NCBI GenBank assembly: GCA_021234155.1
Contig: JAJEKV010000014.1
Coordinates: 8,203,563-8,267,562, forward strand
Direction of reading: 5' to 3'
From: Isoetes taiwanensis
Taxonomy: Eukaryota; Streptophyta; Lycopodiopsida; Isoetales; Isoetaceae
DNA length: 64,000 nt
Within the stretch, counting starts at the first letter, position 1, and every line of letters starts with the position of its first letter. Positions 1 through 12,227 of the stretch are shown one piece after another. The translations under genes and the position numbers were made by a program. The notes beneath the pieces are model-generated. The model was not told the origin of the DNA. It worked only from the letters and a program-made list of their open reading frames with translations, and did no database searches.

Positions 1-1221
1 GTTGAAGATTCGCTTGGATCGGTTATGCATGTGGGTATACATTCATGAATTTTAGTCCTTGCTATTTCTTGTTGTTGCTCTATTGGTTCTTTTACTCTAA
101 TCTTCTCATATGTTCTCAGTGGTTCTCATGGATGCCCTTATGAGGGCCTATACTCGCTCTTTGTCATGGATTCTTAGTGTCTCATTAGTGCCTTTGCGGG
201 CCTTTAGTTATTTCCATTTTGTGTCCTCGGCTTTTTGTCTCGTTTGCTTTGTTTTGTTTCTCTATTCTCGATCCCTTTTTTCTATCCATTTCATTCTAGT
301 CTCCTGTTTGTCTTTTTTCACCCTATGTTTGTGCATCTTTGCTCTGCTGTTGTCTCGATTCCCTCCTTTGTCTGCCCCTTGATTTGACGTAGTTCTTCTT
401 GCCTTGTTGGTCCAGTCGTCATGCCTTTTCTATGTTGACTACTTACAAACTAAAGGAGTTGTTTGGTGTTCCCTTTTTCCCGCGACATTCTCCCTTTTAG
501 CCTGCATTGTAAATTTCCAAATGCGGTTGCATCTTCGCAAATTCGTGCATGTTGTAGTGGTTCTTGTGGTCCGTTGTCTTGCAGTCTTAAGTGGTATTTG
601 TTCTTGTTTCAGGTTGCACTCAGTTTTCTTCATCCATTCTTTTTCTTGGCCTTGATCCCATCCTCGCTGACTCTGTGACATCCTCTACCGGTGTTCTCAA
701 TTGCATTATTGTTTTGTTGCATTATTGTTCTCTGCTGGTACGTTGTTTCTTGAATTTTAGTTCTAGGTGCTCTTTGTTGGCTTGTTGACTATGTCTAGTC
801 TTGATGTCTTCTCTTTTTATGCATTCCACGGCGCATAGTTTTTGGTCTTTCTTATTATGGGTTTGCATTTTCTTCATGAAAGTTCACTTGAGTCTGTTCT
901 GCATGAATAATATAAGTTAGGTATGCTTGTTCTTACTTCCGTAGCGTCTTGTCGTTAGATTTTTCTGTAGTTTGTTGGTACGTTGGTTCTAAAATTTGAT
1001 TTCATGTGCTTTGATGGTGGCCATTGATCTTGGTTGTGTTCGATTTTCATGCCTTCTTTTCCTTATGCGGTCCAGTTGTCTTAGGGTTCTTGCGCCCCTT
1101 CCCCTCTATTTGCAGTGGCATCCCACCTCATCTCATGATTATTACACTTTCCTAGCAGTGTGCCTTACAATCTCTCGGGGTCTCTATGTATGATGGGGTT
1201 TGAGGGAGGTTCCTCTTTGTG
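1..1221. other. T/C-rich non-coding stretch, no gene recognised
   Basis: This stretch is strongly pyrimidine-rich on the plus strand. Its open frames are short, hydrophobic and leucine/serine/cysteine-rich, as expected from translating T-rich DNA. I see no domain, splice structure or RNA gene. It may be old retroelement or intron sequence. Confidence 0.4.
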
Positions 1222-1264
1222 TCGGATGTTGATATTTGTGCATAAGGACCTTTCCCTAGAATGC
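1222..1264 (+). repeat. 43-bp direct repeat, copy 1
   Basis: This 43-bp block, beginning tcggatgttgat and ending ctagaatgc, recurs exactly at 2185-2227, 963 bp downstream. Its last 16 bases also form part of the left arm of a long hairpin. It is too long for a transposon target duplication and too short for a usual LTR. Confidence 0.8.
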
Positions 1265-1320
1265 TATGGTTCTCTTCTATTCTATTCTATATAGAAGAGA
1301 ACCATCATTCTGGGGAAAGG
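1249..1320. repeat. Long hairpin (inverted repeat with ~30-bp arms)
   Basis: The left arm 1249-1280 (cctttccctagaatg onward) pairs with the right arm ~1291-1320 (ending ggggaaagg). The two sides of atggttctcttctat match perfectly, and there are only a few mismatches or bulges elsewhere. The loop is about 10 nt and AT-rich. It could be a miniature foldback element or an RNA hairpin source; the sequence alone does not decide. Confidence 0.7.
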
Positions 1321-2184
1321 GACGTCTATTTTGACGTACGCTATTTTGGACGTAGGAGTCATCTTTAGCCTGAGTTTTCTTTGGCACATGATTTCTTTAG
1401 CTCCCGTGGACGTAAAAATTCTTATCTTATCTTATATATCCCTGTAGCTTCCAAGCAATTCTCATCGGCGTTTCCTTTGAGCTGAATTCTCCTTGTTCCA
1501 GGGTTTCCCTCCCTCCCTCCTCTATGGCTGGTCGCATGGTTGGTTCGCTTGGCTTCTGTCTGGTTTCTGTCCATCTCACCTCGTGAGGGCAGATTCTACT
1601 CTTTCTCTTCTGTCTCGTTGGGGGCTGGTGGCCTCTGCAATTTCCCAGCGTAGCACTTGTCGCTTCTGGAGGGCACCTCGGGGATGACTCCCGGGGTCGG
1701 GCCTAGTCTATCTTACTCTCTCTTTCTCTCTCTCGGCGTAGCTATGGGCTTCCGAGTGAACCAATTTCTCTCGATTTCCATTCATCTTTTTGTTCTTTCT
1801 TACATAAAACGTTTGTTGATGCTTGGCTTGTCATGCTTCTAACTCATTGTCTTGCCTTGACTTTCCATGAGGTCGGTTGTGTGCAGTGACTGGACAATCC
1901 TCTTTCTTGGCGGTTCCCGAGCAGTCTCTACATGTTTGGGGGTCGAGTTAGGGTCTTGGATTCGATGGGGCGGCGGAGAATGATGTTGGTCTGGTGGAGT
2001 CATCGAGGAATTTTTGCGGTCACGTATGCTTTGAGATGAAGCAGTTGATGCTTAACTTGGGGTGTTTCAGCTACCTGGGATGTTCTTCTGATTGTTATAT
2101 TGTTACTCACTCATTTTGGGGTTATTTGTAAACTCCTATGATTCATTGTACTCATTTCATTCAGCTCAATGAAAACACCACTTC

Positions 2185-2227
2185 TCGGATGTTGATATTT
2201 GTGCATAAGGACCTTTCCCTAGAATGC
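2185..2227 (+). repeat. 43-bp direct repeat, copy 2
   Basis: This is identical to 1222-1264. The hairpin partner present beside copy 1 is absent here. The sequence between the copies (1321-2184) contains a TATA-like tcttatatatccctg near 1434 and an AATGAAA-type motif at ~2168, so it could be a retroelement remnant. Confidence 0.8.
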
Positions 2228-5200
2228 AAAAATCATGATAAAAACCACAGTATACCGTGAAGGATGGATCCTTCATTATGAAATGACAAATAAATGGTGC
2301 AGATAGGCATCAATACCTTTAGTATTAGGAGCATAACGAAATGGTAGACATTAGATGATACTGCTAAGAATTAAGTCCAGTTCTTGCCTGCGTTCCAAAT
2401 CCTCCCATGGTGAAAACCCCATCTAAGCAATTCGTGGAATGCATGCTATAATGCTAGATCACCATCTGTAAGCACACACGATCTTACCAAAATAAGTGGC
2501 CCACAGAAAAATGTAAAATACCAAAAAACACGGCTCGATAACAAATCTCTGGACATGCTTGCTCTACACATTTGATCTGAAGTTATGGACTATCAAAACA
2601 TCAAAATATAAATGCAAGAAATAGATTTTAAATGGAGCCAGAATTGCTCTTTGAGGATCTAAACATCAGAGGTTAATAATAAAGCAAAAATACCAAGTTT
2701 AAAAGGTGTTTAAGCAAGAATTATGGGGTACGAAAAGAAGAGCATGTTTGTAGGCTTCTAAACACATGATTCAGATCTCGAAGGTAGTGCGCTAACCTGA
2801 ATGAGCAACAGTCCTTTTAATAGCCATAAGAAGTTGCCCTCTAATGCAAAAGAATAGCCTTTGCATGTACCGACACATCTGAATCTTCACAATAATTAAG
2901 ACAATAAGATATTTTAAAAAAATCCTATTTAAAATCAATGATAGATGATGGTCTAGACACAGGGTATTATTTTCAGATGCAACTATCCATGCCGACCAGT
3001 TGCAAATATCCATACCCATCAGTTTGTTGAGCTCTTTGAATCAGGCAAATGCACAACACCTACTAAAAAGCATGTCCATGAAAGGAAAAGAAATAGATCG
3101 GAAAGTAAGGTGCACAGGCGGAAGACTGGCACTGCGAACGCAGTGGAACTTAAAATAGTTTAATAGACAAATCATTCTATTCTATTCTTTATTTGTTGCT
3201 AGGAACACCAGCAAGCTAGGGCCTGGGTCATCATCACAAAATAGCCAAATACTCACAGAACATAAGCACATAAAATAACTAAGAATTAAATCTAATCTTA
3301 GCCCATCATCACAACATAATCAACTACTTATATAACAGATGCATATTAGATAACTAAGAATTCGATCTATCTTCTACACCTCGGTAGGAAGGCTGGAACA
3401 AACTGTCGAAGATTCATCTCATCATATACAGTCCTTTGCCTACTGCTGAGTTCCACTGCCTAGTGCTGAGTTCCAGTAGAAACCTCTCTTCATGGCAGAG
3501 CTTGTTCTCTAAAAAAGTGATAGAGAACAATAAATATCAAAACAAATATTCTAGAAACCAAACTCATCATGAAATCCATTGACTTTTAATAGAATGAGAA
3601 TGGGAGGAACATATTCAAAATCTTCACATGGTCAATCTGCTCGGAACAAAATAATCTTATCTCCTCATTTTAACATACCTTATGCTTTTACGCTCCCATA
3701 AATGGACATAGAGATGAACTAAGAAACACCGACTTTCTTTTTCCCAATGAGAACACAAACATAGGCCATTTATTGCTGTGAAACGTTTGTATATTCATTA
3801 ACTTCCAAAGAAATATGAGACTGTAGCTAACTGCCCTTACATCACCTCTAAGAGAGAATATATTCTCACCTGCTTGCAACAATGTCTTTTATCCCAGGAT
3901 TCCCAGTTGCCGCTTTAGCTCTTTCATGAATAAAAAGGTCTGGCTTGTGCAATGATGGTTGAGAACTCAAACTCATTCACAGGCTTCTTCAAAACTTGAA
4001 ATCCCTGTGAGTAAGAATCCATAAACAAATTAAATAAGTCAGTAAAAAACCTAAGGAGCTACAGCCTGTAACCATTCACCTTGCGGTCCAATGCAGGCAA
4101 CCGTATGCTTGTTTATAATTCTAGCTTTAGCCTAGAAACCATGCATCCTCAAACATGCATGCACGACCTTCCAATGCACAGACGTTGGATGCATGCAAGA
4201 GAAAGGAATCAATTGGAATCATACAAATTATTTTTTTCCTGATTTTTAAAAATCGAAAATTTGTTTAGGGAGCTCTGTCTGCTCTATCTCGATATTAGGT
4301 AGAACACAAAGGAAAATCAAATTAACAAAAGATATTAAAGCATACCTGTCTTAGCTCCATAGAAGATTATACGAAAAACATTGCACTGGCAAAAATCTAA
4401 AGTAGCTCTTGCAGTTTCTGCCCTGGGGATAGACAAAAGAGTCAATTCAATTGTGAAGCCAAGCAGTGGCTAAACGTAGATCCAGCATCACCTTAGTTTG
4501 TCTTTGACGTCTTTCACGATTAGAAAAAAAAGCAAGCAGGAGTAACCCTATCGCCCCTTTTCTCTTGCCCCACAATTGCGGCATATGCATGTCCAAAATT
4601 GAAAGGAAAATCGTGCCGAAGATTGGAAAGGGAAATATTATATCGAGATCGTACCCAAAGAAATTTTTCCAATTTTTGGATTGTCGGCTTTTTTTTCTAG
4701 CGGCAAAAAGCCCTCAAACCTTAGGAAAACCACTTAGGGAAAAATCCAAAAAAAAAATTTCTCCAGACCGGAAAAACCTAAATTAACAAGATTGATAATG
4801 TTAATTGTTGGATCTGCATAAGATGTGCATGCGAATATGGTCGTCTATAGTATTTTTATTTTGCCAGTTTGTGGATTCGACTCCATCTAGACAATTGGGT
4901 CTGGAATAAGTTGAAGCTGCTGCTACAATGTTTTTGCAAAATAAAATGAATAGTGCCAATCAATGTTTATTATTGAGACCTCTGTTCAATAAATAAATTC
5001 AACTAGTGAGATTCCTTAAGATCTAAGTTAGAATTTGTCCAACAAAAACAATTGTGCAGCTATAGATAGTAGGTTTGAAATGGTTTGAATCATATTTAGT
5101 CACGATTTCTCTGATATGGTTTTACTCTTCTCATTAAAGAGGAAATACTTTGGATTTTTTGTGAGATTCATCACAAGTAAATGTCTTTCACTCCATAAAC

Positions 5201-6039
5201 TTCGTTGGCTCTTCTGATGGCGAACCTAGAATAGAGGTAAAAGTACAATCTTTTCTGAACATGCTTGGGATTGTAACCCAGGCCGGCAAAAAGATCCTTA
5301 TTATGTTATAAGGAGTACCTTGTGTCTTCTCAAGCATTACGTCAATACCAGTATTTCTAGAAGAATCTGGAGCTACAACGATGCAAGCCTAGCTCTACCA
5401 AATGATTCTACAACGATGCAAGCCGAGCTCTACAAAATGTTAAATGATTCTACTCTCACACCAATGGAAGCCATCTTTAGTTCTTGTTTTTTATGCATAG
5501 TCCTCCCTATCATCTTCGAAATGCAACTCAAATTGCCAAAATAAAGCATTCAAAAAAATCATAAACTAAAAAGAATTCAAACCAATGTTCTAATGTTTTA
5601 AAGACTATATACATGCAGGAAACATAGTGCCATCTTCTTTATGACCTATAATAGGAACTTGAATAAAATTTTATTAAGCTCAGGGCAAGGTATGTCCTCA
5701 ATTAGGACGAACAAGTCAATTGAAATAGATATGCCATCCTTCATAAAGTTTCTCCATGCTCAGGGTGCCCAATTATTTTGTTTCAAAGACATGTCCTTTT
5801 CAATTTGTCTCATTTCACATCTGCGCATCTAGATCAACAAATGTCTTTGGATACTTTGATCTATTTTTTAATAAATCCTTTGTCAAACCATGCCCCATAT
5901 TCAAGATCTTTTATCGATGTTTTTGCAGCTGTAAGATTTGTGGTTTGGATAATTTAGTCAACAACAATAGTTTCATCTCCATATGAAATGAAAAATGTTC
6001 GAGCAACAAATCATCCCCAAGATTCAATGAAAGGATGGA
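2228..6039. other. Non-coding stretch without a supportable gene
   Basis: This stretch is AT-rich and no open frame longer than about 75 codons makes sense. Some minus-strand segments (near 4346-4423 and 3871-4005) look like exons bounded by AG and GT, but their reading phases do not join. I therefore do not call a gene. Confidence 0.4.
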
Positions 6040-6182
6040 TGATACGACATCTTAACTATCTTGCTCCAACTAACTGGGCAAAAACATCTAGACGTTGAGG
6101 TTTGACCCCCTATATGTGATAATTAGGTGCCATCTCCCTAAGATTTACTCGAGTGGTTTCCATGAGCTCCCAGACCATATCA
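6040..6182 (-). repeat. TRIM 3' LTR
   Basis: Left terminal repeat of the TRIM. It is the 3' LTR because the element reads right to left. It is bounded by TG..CA and followed inward by the polypurine tract. Confidence 0.85.
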
Positions 6183-6295
6183 ATTCCTCCCCCTCTCAAG
6201 ATGTTGCTCGCCCTCGAGCACATGGGATTTATATCATTCACCCACGCAATAATTTACTAATTGGAATGCTCTCATGGAGACGAACTCGAGACTCG

Positions 6296-6307
6296 GCTCT
6301 GATACCA
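6296..6307 (-). promoter_or_regulatory. TRIM primer-binding site (tRNA-iMet)
   Basis: gctctgatacca on the plus strand reads TGGTATCAGAGC on the minus strand. This 12-mer is the plant initiator-methionine tRNA primer site. It lies two bases from the 5' LTR edge. Confidence 0.85.
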
Positions 6308-6309
6308 TT

Positions 6310-6447
6310 TGATACGACACCTTAACTATCGTGCCCCAACTAACTGGGCAAAAGCATCTAGGCGTTGAGGTTTGACCCTCTATATGTGATAGGTGCCACC
6401 TCCCCAAGATTTACTAGAATGGTTCTATGAGCTTCCAACCCATATCA
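6310..6447 (-). repeat. TRIM 5' LTR
   Basis: Right terminal repeat of the TRIM, adjacent to the primer-binding site. It differs from the left copy by scattered substitutions and a small deletion in the tgtgata region, so the insertion is not recent. Confidence 0.85.
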
Positions 6448-7573
6448 ATGGGCTGATACTTATCAATTAGTAAGAAATTCCTTGTAGTGCAATACAAGAA
6501 CAAATAAAAAGATGCAACAACCTTGCTTCTTTATTGTAAAATAGGTACAATTCAGGAACAATAGCTTATCAAATAAAGGCATGCATAAGGAGAAAACAAT
6601 AATGATATTTATCTAGTGATGTAGAACTAGAAAACTTCACTCCAAAAGCGAAACACCGAAAACGTATTGAACCATTACAAGAATCCTATAATATCACGCC
6701 CAAACAACTCTTACCAGTTGATTACTAACATGTCTAGTAACTGAACTTGAATTTTGCAACAAGTCATTGAACCTAAAGTTTAAAACAAATGTCAAGCAAT
6801 GAGAAAATTTTGCAAGAAATTTAAGACAAAACACCTCATAAGTCACATTCTTCATGAAGCTGTCAATGCACAGTAAACATAGAGGATTACCTTTAAAAGA
6901 ATCATGAAGAACCTTCCAACAAAGAAGATCTTCATGGTTTATCCAATACCAACTAAGAACCCTAGAAAAAAGAATAGAATAGAATAGAATAGGTTTTTAG
7001 CGTCCACGGAGACCAATTGGCCTATGGGACCCAAACAAAGAGAGAGCAGCAAGCATATTACTAACAGGATTAAAACCATGAGATACCATGAGATCAGTAA
7101 GAACCTCTAAAAAGAAATAATCATAGGCACAATCATAGGTAAAATGGAGTCAAGCATCACAAATGTATTACCAAGCATTTGATAATTTGTTTGTTTATCC
7201 AACAGTTTAAGCTTTTGAATTATATAGAAGTGTTTTGATTGATGTTACATTCATGATAAAGTTTATGCAACTTTAATTGCATTTAAGTTTTTTTAGAGTT
7301 TACTGTAACGTTTTATCAGTTTTGGACTTCATATTTGGTAAGATTCCAATGTTTCTAATTGTTTTAGTAGTTTTTTAAAAATTGCCATTTCGTTCCATGA
7401 TGAAGAGCTTGGCGTACCCGTTCTTTAAGATTTGTCGTTCCAAAAATTGTTCGGTTTCACGAGGACCATAGCTAGACCAATAACCGAAGAAACACACTGT
7501 ATGAAAGTAATGAAGTCTGCAGGTAAAGAGATTATGGGAAACAAAAGCAATGAAGGGAACGAATGGATGGAAC
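6448..7573. other. Non-coding; contains a short SINE/LINE-like 3' end near 6963-7030
   Basis: There is no gene. On the minus strand, ~7030 to 6963 carries a block containing ggtctccgtggacg followed by a (TATTC)n tail. The same block with a different microsatellite tail recurs at ~53880-53916, and a shorter version occurs near 1391. This suggests the conserved 3' end of a retroposon family. Confidence 0.45.
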
Positions 7574-8092
7574 TCACTTGGCGACTTTTAGATAAAACTC
7601 AATGCTAGGTTTCTCGTTGGACAAAATCATAAATTTTCTAGTATGGGAGGTGACTACCAAGAAGTTCGTATGGGGCCATGGGTAGTTCTCCTTGCCTTTA
7701 ACAAAGTTGGATGACTTGACTATAATTTTGCTACTTCCTCCACTTCCGTCAGGAGGGGGCTTTGGTAGATCATTCACCAAATTGCGCTGCTCACTGACCC
7801 ATTCCAAGTCCGTCTGGTTTAACTATTCCAGAGGGGGATCCTGAATATCGATGTGGAAACAATCAGTTTCTTTTATAGTCGATGGTAAGATTTGGGGAGT
7901 TTGGATCGTTACATCCCGTAGAGCACCTGCGGAAGAACACAATGAAATGTTGGGCTTGGCTTGCATGTTGGAAGTCGATGTAATGGACGTCAATCCGGTG
8001 AGCCTGCATCTCTTCCAAGATATCATCGCAGTAACCTCTGGCTGCCCCCCATGTTCCACATTTTTAACTACCTTTGACCCAACAATCAACAA
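7574..8092 (-). other. Exon-like coding debris, unidentified
   Basis: Two minus-strand stretches read open with sensible composition. Around 7900-8050, one frame not opened by ATG contains YCDDILEEMQAHRIDVHYID. At 7574-7807 there is a 77-codon frame ending at a good donor (CAA|GTGAGTT on the minus strand, ~7573-7583). I do not recognise the family and cannot join the two in phase. It may be pseudogene exons or cargo of the adjacent transposon. Confidence 0.25.
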
Positions 8093-8342
8093 TGGCTAGA
8101 TCAAAATAACCATTGACATCCATGATTTAAGGCTCCGAGTCCTAGCTTTTACGTGCAAATTCTACAATGGTCGACTCAGATGTTTCACCGTCTGTATACA
8201 ATGCACAACATATCACAATTGGAGTGATGCACTTACAATGTTGTGAACTGAATCTGTTCACAACATGGTTCACTCGAATAACAACATGTTTGAAATAACA
8301 TGTCCAACATGTTTAATGTACAGATTTGATTAATAAATTAGC

Positions 8343-8374
8343 AAGAAGAAGAAGAAGAAGAAGAAGAAGAAGAG
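8343..8374 (+). repeat. (GAA)n microsatellite
   Basis: About ten uninterrupted AAG/GAA triplets. Confidence 0.9.
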
Positions 8375-8707
8375 ATTTTAACGTCACGCCACAAGGCAGT
8401 GTCCTATCGGACATGTGACACTTTACAACACACCCAGATGGGTCCTGCCCCCACCACTTTACATTGCTGAAGTGGGTCCTTCCCCCACCAACATTACATT
8501 GCATGGCCACTTTCACAACGAGGCATTGAACCCGCACCATGTTAGAGTGTCCACTCACACTCGCATGCATGCTAAGAACTGATGATATGCATGTGGCTTT
8601 CGTCAATTGTCTCATCACTGTGATATGCATCTTTAGCATCTGTCCTTGCTTCAACATCAACATCAAATGCTGGTGTGCAGCAAGATACCTGCATGAGCTA
8701 GGGTTGT

Positions 8708-11171
8708 TTAGTACACATCAAAATGAATAGGAATGAACATGTGAATATCAATCCTTACCTCAACAAGTTCTTTCCTCCATGCAGCCGCGAATTCAAGATC
8801 CATGCCTTTAGCCCTGGATACCATATCTCTTTCCACACTATCAACCACCATCCCCCTAATAATTCTCGCCTTATCAATTGCAGGAAGTGGATCACTTGCT
8901 AGGCCATTGTTCACATCAGCATACCTTACCCAAGCCTGAGTGTTCATGTCCAAGTCAACCTCATCATGTACACGGACACCAAGCTCAGCATGTGAAGGCA
9001 AGTCCTATCTTGTGCAGGGAGATGCAATGTTGTCAATCCTATTGGGGATGGGCCTGAATATAGGTACATGACCACCAATGCTGATTGTGGGTTGGCTGGA
9101 AGGCACATAGTCCAGTTCAGTTGCACCATCCTGTGCTTGAGTAGCATTTTCACAGACAACGCTCCTTCTATTCTAAAGGTCCAATCTTCTCTTCTTGGCT
9201 TCCATATATGTGGGTCTCTGAGTGCTGAAGATGGATGCCACTCTTGACTGGCCATGTGGATACATGACTTCTCTGAACCTCTTGGTCCCAAGCTCAAATT
9301 CAACCTCAGCTCTTTTCCTGCTCTCTCTTTCTTCCTTCCTAGCTTGGGCCCTTTTCTTTCTTCTTCTCCCAATGCCCTCTTCTTAGCTGCCTCGATTTTC
9401 TTAGCCTTCAACCTCTCATTTTTCTCAAGTTCAGCGTGTATCCTCATGGGTTTCTGAACCCTGAGCTTCTCATAGAAAGCAGCTGAGCTAATGTGCATCA
9501 AACCTGCCATGTCAGGACCCTTACCGCTCCTTCCCCCACCTTGTGATTGGAGTCCTGCTGTCTCAACATGGCAGCCAGAAGGCTCTCCTCTCTCAAAGAT
9601 TGGCATGGATAACTGGCTGCCCCCTTCAGGTACAGGCTGGCCTATTGAATTCACTTCAGCAACCAATCCCTCCATAATGTGCTGGAACCCAGGGGCATTG
9701 TGAACATTGGGAGCGAGTTTGTAAACTTCATACATCCCTTCATTCATATCAACATGTATGTCAACACGAGGATCTTCATCCTAATCCTCGTCATTACCCT
9801 CACGCTTTGGTTCACTCCCATCATCACTTATATGGTGAGAGTAACCTGCAACATGCTGAGACACATTGCCTTCTGGTGCACATGCCATGCTGGTACTAGA
9901 TGCCACCACATTTGTGCTATCGAAGGGGTAAATGCCTGTGGCCCTGAATCCTGCCCTAATGTTATCAGGCGTTAGCCCAACATGAATTGCATTGGATATA
10001 ACGTCAGCAATCTCTTCCCTCCTGGGCTTCAGCTTGCCCCTTATACACATCCACTCAGCCCTCAATTTCTTGAAGGCTGCCTTGAATGGTGCAAAACAAG
10101 CCACATCAAGTGGCTGGAGTTTGTGGGATGTGTGTGCTGGGAGCAGTGCAAAATGAATACCGAATTCTTTTGCAGCCAATATAACATCCAACTCCACATG
10201 GTTATTGTGACCATCCAGATAATGTGGATTTTTTCGGGACACTCCTCCAGGTACCCTAGATCATAAGTGTGTCAACCATGACTTAAAAAGCTCAGTGGTC
10301 ATCCATGCATGCTGCTGAACTGCCTGGATTGCCCCTTCTTCACATCTGCTTATGTAACCTGCCTTCATCCTCTTACCCTTAATGATCATGTTGGGCAATC
10401 TATACCCTTCAGCATTAACACATACCAGAACTGTTACCCACTCTCTAGAGTTCATGACAACTTCATTGACATCTCGTGGACCCTTCCGTACAATTATTTT
10501 TAGGGCGCTAATTGTATCCCAGTCTCATCAGCATTCCAAATCCTGGATGGTGGAAAATCAAACTCATCATAGATGGCCTTGAGGCCATTGTAGAACATGT
10601 TCAGGTTTGGCTGATTCATGGCAAGTCCCCTTGCCCTCTTCAATGTCTGGGCAGTCCTCAAAGTTATGTTAGGATGCCGCTTCTTGAAGAGCTTCCACCA
10701 CTTATTGCCTGGCATACCATCCGATGTACTTATGTCCCCAGCATTTGCCATTTGGAATGCCTTTGCTTTTACTGCACTGAAGGTAACCCCCATACCTGAG
10801 ATCGCTCTATCAAGAGCCCAGGCAACTAGTTCTTCTTCCTGCTTGGGAGTGAGAACGTGAGGATGCTTCTTTTATTTATGGGTAATTCTACCATATTGCC
10901 AATCACGTATGGTAGACTCAGGTATACTGGATCTCCTAGAGGCCTCTCTAATTGAAATGCCATATTCACTAACCTCTTCCAAGATGTCCTCCATCTGTTG
11001 TTCCGTCCACTGGTCTCTCTTGGATGTTGAAGGCTGCCCTGCCATGGTATTATCGGGAATTTGATTCGTCCTTCTCTTCCTCACCCGCTTTGCCCTAACC
11101 CTTTTGGTATTGGCAAGTGCTCGGATTGGCGTGGCATTGCCATGCACCCTGTTCGATCTGGACTGCGTCAT
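8708..11171 (-). pseudogene. pogo-like (Tc1/mariner DDE_1) transposase, broken
   Basis: Read right to left, an ATG at 11171 opens a basic N-terminus and a Psq-type helix-turn-helix (WTEQQMEDILEEV through SIPESTIRDWQYG). A second DNA-binding region follows (KWWKLFKKRHPNI). Then comes the DDE_1 catalytic core: first Asp in WNADETG (~10510), second in YLDGHNNH (~10215), third in LQPLDVACFAPFK (~10120), i.e. the DDD form of pogo/Tigger/Jerky enzymes. A lysine-rich C-terminal region follows (8944-9747). The frame is broken by an in-frame TAA after ITHK (~10873), a 1-nt shift just after GIQLAP (~10500), a stop/shift near 10255, an in-frame TAG at 9781 and a shift near 9000. A good splice donor (GAG|GTAAGG, ~8757) suggests the parent had a 3' intron. 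I did not find terminal inverted repeats. Confidence 0.85.
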
Positions 11172-11175
11172 CGAG

Positions 11176-12227
11176 CTAGTTGAAGCAGTAGAAGCTCCTG
11201 ATATGGTGATACAGAGATACAGAGCACAATGTGGATTCAAAACTTTTTGAATAACCAATCCACTCCATTTGGAAAAGGGTCGATCGATCTGCCCGCCAAT
11301 TCGAAGTAGAACGCATTGAATTGCCCCTATCTCGATGAAATGGGTGGGCTTTACCGAACGTGCTATGTCTAGCAAAAGGGCACGACATGGGTTCGGGAGG
11401 CCTTGCCGAATGCGCCATAGCCATCGACACCGGGTGTGACGTATCGCGATTGTAACTTATGTCTTGCGGGGTGTCAGGGCCCAGCATACGTGCGGGGCAT
11501 CTCTACGCTGCACGGTACTTGGGGGCCTTGCAACCTGCTGGCAGGAGCCCTGGTCCCGCCGACGCGGGCAAGTCGCAGTAGGGGGCGACCATACCCTATG
11601 CTCGTCCTTGAGCATCACAAGACCATAAACACAACATCCCATGGTGTCCAAGACAAAGCCAAGACCATATCGTGCAATGATATCCAAGTCATAAATGCCC
11701 TATGGACGAACTCGAGCCCTTCCGATACCAAATGTAATATTTCTTAACTACCCTGGTTGCCTAACTAACTGGCCAAAACAATGTTTATAGAAAATCCACC
11801 CTCTTATGGTGGTGTCAAAAAATGCCACACCAAGACCTCCCGGAGGGGTCTCCCATGGGTCCTCCATTTGAGTTTTAAGATCTAGAAAATTCTTTAAATA
11901 CTTTCACTAGTCCCAATGCCACCAATTACATATATGAAGACACGTAAGCAGGAAGGATGCTTACGTGGCTCTGGTTCAGGCCGTACGTATTATCTAGAGC
12001 TAAAGATCAGTGTATGTCATGTTTTACAACAGATGATGACCCAAATTCCCAGCTTTCGAAATTCCTATTCATCGTCCCATCTCCTCTGTAATGTTTATGG
12101 AACTTCCGCTGAAGGATTGATACTTGTAAGTAGAGGGAAACGATTGTAGATTTGAGTACGAAGGTTTAAGCATTGGGATAGCAAGGGTTTTAATATGCTA
12201 GTTTTACCAAGATTCTAGGAAGCGACT
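11176..12227. other. Intergenic; possible LTR fragment at ~11458-11890
   Basis: The GC-rich 11458-11720 block ends in ccgataccaaatg. This resembles a mutated initiator-tRNA-Met PBS next to an LTR start, as seen intact elsewhere in the window. No paired LTR was found. 11900-12227 is the presumed promoter/5'UTR of the DCL-like gene; I see no clear TATA box. Confidence 0.3.

Larger units (their letters stand above)
6040..6447 (-). mobile_element. TRIM (terminal-repeat retrotransposon in miniature), minus orientation
   Basis: Two direct repeats, 6040-6182 (143 bp) and 6310-6447 (138 bp), share most of their sequence. Each begins tgatacgac and ends atatca, the TG..CA form of LTRs. Beside the right repeat is gctctgatacca (6296-6307), the complement of the usual initiator-tRNA-Met primer site TGGTATCAGAGC. 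Beside the left repeat is a purine tract on the minus strand (6183-6198). The internal part is only ~127 bp and non-coding. Flanks atgga (6035-6039) and atggg (6448-6452) fit a 5-bp target duplication with one change. LTR length, PBS, PPT and size are those of the TRIM class, which depends on other elements for its enzymes. Confidence 0.88.

Noticed and set aside
110-1193. Several plus-strand open frames of 60-90 codons
   Set aside because: They are hydrophobic, L/S/C-rich translations of a T-rich stretch with no homology or splice context.
3871-4423. Minus-strand exon-like segments (acceptor/donor-bounded) containing ARATLDFCQCNVFRIIFYG and KPDLFIHERAKAATGNPG
   Set aside because: The segments look coding, but their phases do not join and one needs a 1-nt shift. 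I could not name a family, so no gene is called.
11721-11740. PBS-like ccgataccaaatg next to an LTR-like start
   Set aside because: It is mutated in the key part and no partner LTR was found. Mentioned only as a possible fragment.
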